Source: Nocardia rosealba (lineage in GTDB: Bacteria; Actinomycetota; Actinomycetes; Mycobacteriales; Mycobacteriaceae). From it: a stretch of DNA of 64,000 nt. Of this stretch, positions 58,525-64,000 are shown one piece after another. Numbering within the stretch: the first letter of the stretch is position 1; every line of letters begins with the position of its first letter. Location: positions 124,001-188,000 of the forward strand of contig NZ_JAIWNA010000009.1 in NCBI RefSeq assembly GCF_020216065.1. The letters are read 5' to 3'. A program made the translations under genes and the position numbers. Under the pieces are notes generated by a model, which searched no databases, was not told the DNA's origin, and saw only the letters and a program-made list of their open reading frames with translations.

Positions 58525-60456
58525 TCAAGGTAGGGCGGTGAGCGATACGACGCTGCCCGCCTCCACGTTCGTGTTGATGCCGGGGACTTGGCCGATGACC
58601 AGGGAGCTGTCGGAGTCGGTGAGGGATTTGACCTCTACCCGGAGGCCTAGTTGCTGCAGTTTGGCGCGGGCGTTGCCGACGTTCTGACCCATTACGTTGG
58701 GGACTTTGATCGCGTTGGAGACGAGCAGGGTGACGCTGTCGCCGGACTGCAGGGTGGTGCCGACGGCGGGGTCGGTGCCGATGGCCTTGTCGCCCTCGAT
58801 GCTCTTGTCGAACTGCACCTTCACCTCGCGGACGGTGAGTCCGGCCTTGGTGAGTGCCTGGGTGGCTTCCTCGGTGGTCTTGCCGCGAACATCGGGCACG
58901 TTCACGGGCTGGGAGCCCTTGCTGCGGTACACCTTCACCTGCGCGCCCATCGGCAGCACGGTGCCGGGGGCAGGCTCGACCCTGGCCAGTGAGCCCTTCG
59001 GGGCGGTGCTGGCCGCTTCGCCGCTGTCGATGGGTTGCAGGCCCATATCGCGGATGGCGGCGTTCACGGCACTGATCTGGTCACCGGCCTTGATGTCCTC
59101 GGGGACGCGCGGTTTGCCGTTGGAGATCAGCACGGCGATGGTGGAGCTCTTGGTGACCCGTGAGCCCGCCGACGGGTCGGTGCCGACCACGCCGCCCACG
59201 GGGATCGTGTCGGATGCCTTCTGCCGCAGTACCGTCTCGAATCCGGCCTGTTCCAGCACGGCAACGGCCCGCTCGCTGTCCATGCCGGCGATCGGCGGCA
59301 CCGCCGTGTAGCGGCCGACGCCGAGCCACCAGCCGCCGATGCCGACCAGCAGCGTCAGCGCGGTGACGATACCCACCCACACCAGGCCGGTGCGGCGGGT
59401 ATGGGTCTCCGCCGGGACGAACGGATTGTGCACGGGCGCGGGCGGATTGGCGTGCTCGTCGAGTCGCGGCCGTTGCGCGGTGACCACCCGGGTGTGCTGC
59501 GGCTGGGCGACCGGACGCGGCGGTGCGGGTTCATGCGTGGCCGCAACGGGATTCGCCGCGGCCACGGGTGCGCGAAAGGCCTCGCTGAGATGCTCGGCCG
59601 AATCACGGGGTGCCGGCACGCGATACGGCGGCAGGCTCAAGGTCATCGCGACGGCTTGCAGGTTGGCCGCCATCTGATTGGCGTCGGCGAAGCGCTTCGC
59701 GGGGTCGCGGGAGGTGGCCTCGGCGACGAGGGCGTCGAATTCGGCGGGCACACCGTCGATGAACTGACTCGGCGCCGGTACGTCGTTCTCCACCCGCTGA
59801 TACGCCACCGACAGCGAATTGTCGCCGGTGAACGGCACGCGGCCGGTGAGCAGTTCGAAGATCAGGATGCCGAAGGAGTACACGTCCGAGCGCGCGTCGG
59901 CGGTGCCGGTGGTGACCTGCTCCGGCGACAGGTAGGCGGCGGTGCCGAGGATCACGCTGGCGGAGGTGGTGTTGGCGGCGGCCACGGCGCGGACCAGGCC
60001 GAAGTCGGCGATCTTCACCTCGCCCGCGTCGGAGATCAACACGTTCTCCGGCTTGATGTCGCGGTGCACCAGGCCAGCGTCGTGCGCGGTGCCGATGGCG
60101 CGCAGCACCGGTTCGGCGACGGCCCGCACGGCGTGCGGTGGCATCGGGCCGCGTTCGCGCAGCAGCTCGCGCAGGGTGCCGCCCTCGACCAATTCCATGA
60201 TGAGGAAGGGATATTCGCCGTCGACACCCTGGTCGTAGACCGCGACGAGCGACGGGTGCTTGAGTTTGGCCACCGCGCGCGCCTCGAACTCGAAGCGGCT
60301 CAGGAACTGTGGATCGCTCGCGAACTTGGGGTCCATCACCTTGATGGCGACGGGACGGTCGAGCCGGGTGTCGGTTCCGCGGAACACCATCGACATTCCG
60401 CCGCGCGCGATCGGCGCGTCGATGCGATAGCGCCCTTCCAGCATCTGGCCGATCAC
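58525..60456 (-). CDS. pknL: Serine/threonine protein kinase PknL with PASTA repeats
   Basis: A 643-residue receptor-type kinase. Residues 10-270 are a Hanks-type domain (ARGGMSMVFRGTD, Lys39 in VAIKVMD, HRDIKPEN with Asp133, DFG 151-153, Thr172 in the activation loop). A Pro-rich juxtamembrane part leads to a membrane helix (356-380) and four extracellular PASTA repeats, which bind peptidoglycan fragments in related kinases. M. tuberculosis PknL lacks PASTA repeats, as I recall, whereas corynebacterial PknL has them. GTG 60456 follows GGAGG. The divergent gene encodes the likely substrate. Confidence 0.92.
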   Translation of the reverse strand: MIGQMLEGRYRIDAPIARGGMSMVFRGTDTRLDRPVAIKVMDPKFASDPQFLSRFEFEARAVAKLKHPSLVAVYDQGVDGEYPFLIMELVEGGTLRELLRERGPMPPHAVRAVAEPVLRAIGTAHDAGLVHRDIKPENVLISDAGEVKIADFGLVRAVAAANTTSASVILGTAAYLSPEQVTTGTADARSDVYSFGILIFELLTGRVPFTGDNSLSVAYQRVENDVPAPSQFIDGVPAEFDALVAEATSRDPAKRFADANQMAANLQAVAMTLSLPPYRVPAPRDSAEHLSEAFRAPVAAANPVAATHEPAPPRPVAQPQHTRVVTAQRPRLDEHANPPAPVHNPFVPAETHTRRTGLVWVGIVTALTLLVGIGGWWLGVGRYTAVPPIAGMDSERAVAVLEQAGFETVLRQKASDTIPVGGVVGTDPSAGSRVTKSSTIAVLISNGKPRVPEDIKAGDQISAVNAAIRDMGLQPIDSGEAASTAPKGSLARVEPAPGTVLPMGAQVKVYRSKGSQPVNVPDVRGKTTEEATQALTKAGLTVREVKVQFDKSIEGDKAIGTDPAVGTTLQSGDSVTLLVSNAIKVPNVMGQNVGNARAKLQQLGLRVEVKSLTDSDSSLVIGQVPGINTNVEAGSVVSLTALP

Positions 60457-60571
60457 AGGTTCCTCCGGCGTACGACAAACTGGCCACGGTGGTGCGGCCC
60501 CCACGATCGTAACCGGGTGCGACGGTATGCCCGCCGATGGATGCGCCACGTCACGTACTACCGTTGTACGG

Positions 60572-60940
60572 GTGAGTGCCTTCCCCTGCAGCGACGACGT
60601 GCTGCCCGACACCGAAACCCTCGTCTCCCTGCCCGAGGCCGCCGAAATACTCGGCGTCCCGGTGACCGCGGTGCACCAGATGCTGCGCGATCGCCAGCTC
60701 CTCGCGGTGCGCCGGGGCGGTGTCGCGGGCATTCCGTCCCGCTTCTTCGACGACAACGACGAGATCGTCCGCATGCTGCCCGGCCTGATCACGGTGATGC
60801 GCGACGGCAAGTACAGCGACGAGGACATCCTGCGCTGGATCTACACCGAAGACGACTCCCTGCCCGGCCGCCCGGTCGACGCCCTGCACGGCCCGCTGGC
60901 CCGCGAGGTCGTCCGCCGCGCCGCTGCCGAACCCTTCTGA
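60572..60940 (+). CDS. Rv2175c-like DNA-binding regulator, likely PknL substrate
   Basis: A 122-residue winged-helix/MerR-like DNA-binding protein: LVSLPEAAEILGVPVTAVHQMLRDRQLLAVRRGGVAGIPSRFF is the recognition part, followed by a C-terminal helical domain with KYSDEDILRWIYTEDDSLPG. M. tuberculosis Rv2175c is phosphorylated by PknL, and the divergent pairing with pknL is kept here. GTG 60572 has TACCGT seven bases upstream, suggesting a leaderless message. Confidence 0.87.
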   Translation: MSAFPCSDDVLPDTETLVSLPEAAEILGVPVTAVHQMLRDRQLLAVRRGGVAGIPSRFFDDNDEIVRMLPGLITVMRDGKYSDEDILRWIYTEDDSLPGRPVDALHGPLAREVVRRAAAEPF

Positions 60941-61040
60941 GGACTTGCCGCCGACGGTGCGCGCGCCGCTGAGCAGCGCACCGAGCGGAGCGCGTGCCCG
61001 GGGGACGCACCGTGCCGGACCAGTTTGTCCTGCAGGGATT

Positions 61041-62096
61041 TCAGGTCGAGCGGAATGCCGCGACCGAGTGGCGGCGTGTGGTGGTGAAACCCTTAGCGGC
61101 GACCATGATTCGGCGGCGGTTCGGGACGGTCGCGCGGGTGGCGAAGACCTGGAAATCGGCAGCTTCGATCTGGTCGAGGATCTCGGCGTAGAGGACGGTG
61201 GCGGTCCGGATGGCCGGACGCACCCGGGGGGCCAGCAGGTCGATGCCGGGGACCGCGCGGCGGTAGATGTCGCGGTTGACGGCGATCAGGTGCGCCAGAG
61301 CGCGGCGCGTCGGCGGATCCGTGCGCCCGGTGGCCCGGCAGGCACGCAGTCGCGCCTCGTCGACGCCGAACGCGGCCAGTTCGTCGGCGGGCAGGTAGAT
61401 CCGGTCGCGATCGAGGTCTTCGGCCACATCACGCAGGAAATTGGTGACCTGGAACGCCTCGCCCAACGCGGCGGCGGCGGGTTCGGCCTCCGCCACCGGA
61501 ACCACGGTGCCGAGCACCGGCAGCAACTGCAGACCGATGGCGGCGGCCGACCCTCGCATGTACTCGCCCAACTCGGCCATGCTCGCGTAGCGCCTGCGGT
61601 GAACGGTCGTACCGGGGACGTCCATGCGCATGGCATCGAGGAACGTCCAGATGTGGTCGTGCGCGATGTCGTAGCGGGCGATGGTGTCGGCCGTCGCGGT
61701 GATGATCTGGCGGCGCCGCAGGTCGGCGGTGTCGATGTCGCCCTGCTCGATGGCCAGCCGGAGCTGCTTCTCGACCAGATCGAGGTGCTGAGCGGGGGAG
61801 ATGCCGTCGCTGTCGGGGGCGAGGCGGCGATCAGGATCGTGTGCGCCTGGTGCGACGCTCGACGGGAGGGTTCGCGGCCTCGCCGGAGTCCGGTCGGCCG
61901 GGTCAAGGATCCACGCGGGGTCGTCGGCGTGGTCGACGATGTCGTCCACCATCCGCGCGAAGGCGTACAGCGCGTGCACGGCCCGGCGCCGCTCCGAGCT
62001 CAATAAGGCCGTGGCGAGGTAGTAGGTGCGTCCGTGCTCGGCGGCGATGCGGCGACAGGTCGCGTAGGCGTCGTCCAGCGCGGTGGGCACACTCAT
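61041..62096 (-). CDS. crtB: Phytoene/squalene synthase family protein
   Basis: A 351-residue head-to-head prenyl synthase joining two geranylgeranyl diphosphates to phytoene. It has the first aspartate motif DDIVD (51-55), a substrate loop RYASMAELGEYMRGSAAAIG, and the second aspartate motif RDVAEDLDRDRIYLP. The partial phytoene desaturase at the window's right end supports a carotenoid role over squalene. ATG 62096 overlaps the mptA stop codon by four bases, so mannosyltransferase and phytoene synthase are translated together. Confidence 0.88.
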   Translation of the reverse strand: MSVPTALDDAYATCRRIAAEHGRTYYLATALLSSERRRAVHALYAFARMVDDIVDHADDPAWILDPADRTPARPRTLPSSVAPGAHDPDRRLAPDSDGISPAQHLDLVEKQLRLAIEQGDIDTADLRRRQIITATADTIARYDIAHDHIWTFLDAMRMDVPGTTVHRRRYASMAELGEYMRGSAAAIGLQLLPVLGTVVPVAEAEPAAAALGEAFQVTNFLRDVAEDLDRDRIYLPADELAAFGVDEARLRACRATGRTDPPTRRALAHLIAVNRDIYRRAVPGIDLLAPRVRPAIRTATVLYAEILDQIEAADFQVFATRATVPNRRRIMVAAKGFTTTRRHSVAAFRST

Positions 62097-63784
62097 GCCG
62101 CGACGGGCGGTGCGTGTTCCTTGGCTATCGCGCGGGAACTCGCCGAACGCAGGTGCAACGGGTCGACGTGGCGCAGCGACACGGCGGCCACCACGGCGGC
62201 GAACGTCGCCAGCGCCACGTGCCAGAAGTTGTAGAGGCCGATCGAGCCGTCCGGCTGGAACACCAGCATCAGCCAGGTGCAGATGCCGACCAGCCACTGC
62301 AGGGTCACCGTCGACAGCGCGAAACCGGCGGCCAGCGCAAGTGGCCACGAGTAGTACCAGGGCAGGGCGGCGGGGGAGAGCAGCACGATCGCCACGAACG
62401 CGACGATGATGCCCATCACGGCCTCACGCTCGCTGTGGCGGAACCGCCACCAGGTCGCCACGAGCAGGACCACCAGCGCGACCTTGCACAGTTCGCGGGT
62501 GATGGACAGGACCGAATCCAGCGACCACGGCGTCACCCAGGTGACCATGTGCGCGAGGATGGTCGGCAGCGACAGCCAGTTGATGATCTTGTTCGAGCCC
62601 TGCAACGCGGTCACCCAGCCGAAGCCGACCCCGGCGATCACCGATGCCGCACCGAAGACCAGGGCGAACACGCCGATGCCGATGCCGGCGATCTTGGTGA
62701 ACACGAGCAGTGGATGCGGCATATCGGCCGACGGCCGGGCCGCGTCGGGATGCTTCAGTTCCTCGGCGAGACCGGCGTCGGAGTCGGAGTGGGCTCGGCG
62801 TTCGGCCGCCCGCCGTTCCTTCTCGTGCAGGATCCAGATCCACACCAGGAACGGCAACGCCACGCCTGCCGTCGCCTTGATCGCTACGCCGATGGCGACC
62901 ACGACGATGCCCGCCACATGATGACGTTCGAGCACGAGGGCGATACCCGCGCACATCAGCCCGACCATCAGCATCTCGTTGTGCACACCGCCGATGAGGT
63001 GCACGAGCACCAGCGGATTGAGTACCGCCAGCCACAGTGCCACGGTCGGTTTGCCGCCGAGGTGCTTGGTCAGATAGGGCACCGCCCACACCATCAGCGC
63101 CAGGCCGGGCAGCATGACGAAGCGCAGCGCGATGGTCCCGGCGATCACATTGTCACCGGTGAGCGTGGTGATCGCGCGGCCCATCAGCAGGAACACCGGC
63201 CCGTACGGCGCGGTGGTGGTGGTCCACACGGGGCTCACATTGTCCAGCAGCACACCGGGATTGGCGACGGGACCCACCTGGTAGGGGTCGAAACCGTCGC
63301 GCAGAAGCGCACCCTGGGCGAGATAGGAGTAGGCGTCGCGACTGAACATCGGGGCCGCGAAAAGCAGTGGGGTGATCCAGATTCCGACGATCACCCGCAG
63401 CTCGTTGAGCGTGACCTTCGGCTCACCGTTGCCGATGAGCGTGCGGCCCAGGCGCACCCATGCGGTGATCATCAGCAGCACACCGGCCCAGATGACGATC
63501 ATCGAAAGGGCGTAGCCGTGGCCGAATCGCAGCCACGACAGGTGCAGCGCCTCGAGCAGCGGATCGCGTTTGCGGACGGCGCCCGCGCCGAAACCGCCGA
63601 AGGTGATCATGATGGCGCCGAAGAACCCCATGAAGGCCGCGTGGCCTTCGGGGCTCCGGGCGAAATCGCCGACAGTGCGCAGCCGCGACCGGACGCCGGG
63701 ATCGGTCCCGGCGGGCAGATGGCGCTGCGGTTCGAGGGTGCGCGTGGTGTCCATGGGGCCTACGGTCGTCTCGGGGGGCGGCAT
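62093..63784 (-). CDS. mptA: Alpha-(1->6)-mannopyranosyltransferase MptA-like
   Basis: A 563-residue polytopic GT-C mannosyltransferase that extends the mannan core of lipomannan from polyprenyl-phosphomannose. About a dozen membrane helices are visible; the first extracellular loop has SRDAYSYLAQGALLRDGFDPY, typical of the GT-C active-site loop, and GGVHNEMLM lies in a later loop. A charged cytoplasmic segment (EKERRAAERRAHSDSD) interrupts the helices. I chose ATG 63784 because GGGGGGA lies about ten bases upstream; ATG 63754 and TTG 63820 are alternatives. It follows Rv2174 by position. Confidence 0.87.
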   Translation of the reverse strand: MPPPETTVGPMDTTRTLEPQRHLPAGTDPGVRSRLRTVGDFARSPEGHAAFMGFFGAIMITFGGFGAGAVRKRDPLLEALHLSWLRFGHGYALSMIVIWAGVLLMITAWVRLGRTLIGNGEPKVTLNELRVIVGIWITPLLFAAPMFSRDAYSYLAQGALLRDGFDPYQVGPVANPGVLLDNVSPVWTTTTAPYGPVFLLMGRAITTLTGDNVIAGTIALRFVMLPGLALMVWAVPYLTKHLGGKPTVALWLAVLNPLVLVHLIGGVHNEMLMVGLMCAGIALVLERHHVAGIVVVAIGVAIKATAGVALPFLVWIWILHEKERRAAERRAHSDSDAGLAEELKHPDAARPSADMPHPLLVFTKIAGIGIGVFALVFGAASVIAGVGFGWVTALQGSNKIINWLSLPTILAHMVTWVTPWSLDSVLSITRELCKVALVVLLVATWWRFRHSEREAVMGIIVAFVAIVLLSPAALPWYYSWPLALAAGFALSTVTLQWLVGICTWLMLVFQPDGSIGLYNFWHVALATFAAVVAAVSLRHVDPLHLRSASSRAIAKEHAPPVAA

Positions 63785-63855
63785 CTTCGGTCGGTCCCCC
63801 CGGATGGTCGGCGGTCGCAACCGCGAGCTGATAAGTCGGCCGTCAGTTTACGGCT

Positions 63856-64000
63856 TCAGTTCCGAACACTAACCCGGTGGTCGCTACCGGTGTGCGCCCG
63901 GCTGCCGGTGATTCGCGCCGCCGCCAGTTCGCCCGACAGCAGCGTGGTGGGCACCCCGACCCCCGGAGTAGTGCCACAACCTGCGAGAACGACATTGTCT
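63856..64000 (-). CDS. crtI: Phytoene desaturase-like, C-terminal end (partial)
   Basis: The last 47 codons of a reverse-strand gene lie here; the rest is beyond the window. The end reads NVVLAGCGTTPGVGVPTTLL then SGELAAARI, the conserved FAD-binding C-terminus of CrtI-type desaturases, before a short tail and TGA 63856-63858. It is upstream of mptA by 71 bases and pairs with crtB as a carotenoid enzyme. The gene name is by this C-terminal motif and context only. Confidence 0.75.
   Translation of the reverse strand, partial: DNVVLAGCGTTPGVGVPTTLLSGELAAARITGSRAHTGSDHRVSVRN

Noticed and set aside
1..64000. tRNA, rRNA, insertion sequence or prophage
   Set aside because: I read all gaps between genes and found no cloverleaf-like sequence, rRNA segment, transposase or phage structural gene. 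A tRNAscan/Infernal run would confirm.

Overview
The window is high-GC actinobacterial DNA, very probably from Nocardia or a close mycolic-acid-containing relative. The evidence is a nearly complete run of homologues of the Mycobacterium tuberculosis Rv2174-Rv2211c neighbourhood: gcvT, ilvE, cobS/cobT, erpA, adoK, asnB, ctaC/ctaF, acyltransferase, ArsA-like ATPase, SRPBCC proteins, pimB', RipC-like hydrolase, DEDD exonuclease, trpD, ctaE-qcrCAB, an Rv2179c-like RNase, aroG, pknL, an Rv2175c-like regulator and mptA. An antigen-85-like esterase and mannolipid genes fit a mycolata envelope. No rRNA, tRNA, CRISPR array, insertion sequence or replication origin was seen. Rv numbers and M. tuberculosis gene order are from memory.

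Layout. 1-16.9 kb: lipid phosphatase/kinase fusion (cut by the window edge), small secreted peptide, gcvT-ilvE, a metallo-beta-lactamase-fold enzyme, late cobalamin genes cobU-cobT-cobS, antigen-85-like esterase, a MarR/membrane-protein pair, GlxA-type regulator, erpA, adoK, asnB and cytochrome oxidase ctaC-ctaF. 17.0-30.0 kb: an accessory biosynthetic island. A divergent AraC regulator faces a co-directional series: a four-EF-hand calerythrin-like protein, a single-module type I PKS (KS-AT-DH-KR-ACP), a LuxE-like acyl-activating enzyme, a LuxC-like acyl reductase, a P450, a DUF4239 membrane protein and a proline-rich membrane-anchored exported protein. From the PKS to the last gene every junction is a 4-base overlap or a 3-base gap (the LuxE/LuxC junction shares one base less clearly but is still an overlap). 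30.0-35.5 kb: FAD oxidoreductase, PhoD phosphatase, ABC1 kinase, Spo0M-like protein. 35.5-44.3 kb: phospholipid acyltransferase, ROK kinase, ArsA-like/SRPBCC operon, pimB', a metallopeptidase-like protein and two NlpC/P60 hydrolases. 45-51.6 kb: an AAA+/TPR pair, exonuclease, TrpF, TrpD. 51.8-56.2 kb: ctaE-qcrCAB. 56.2-64 kb: RNase, aroG, pknL with PASTA repeats, its likely DNA-binding partner, phytoene synthase, MptA, and the end of a phytoene desaturase.

Working together. ctaC, ctaF, ctaE and qcrCAB encode the bc1-aa3 respiratory supercomplex in two separated blocks. cobU-T-S assemble the nucleotide loop of cobalamin. aroG, trpD and trpF lie on the route to tryptophan. pimB' and mptA build mannosylated membrane lipids, and the NlpC/P60 enzymes and PknL act at the wall. 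The PKS island most plausibly makes a small, partly reduced polyketide or aromatic acyl chain, reduces it to an aldehyde through LuxE/LuxC, and oxidises it with the P450. Its product is not known to me.

Notable signals: two genes that appear to start at CTG; a set of starts with a TANNNT -10 hexamer 6-7 bases upstream, suggesting leaderless mRNAs; a coding-like tail beyond the pknL stop codon; and an apparent inversion relative to M. tuberculosis with the PKS island at one edge.
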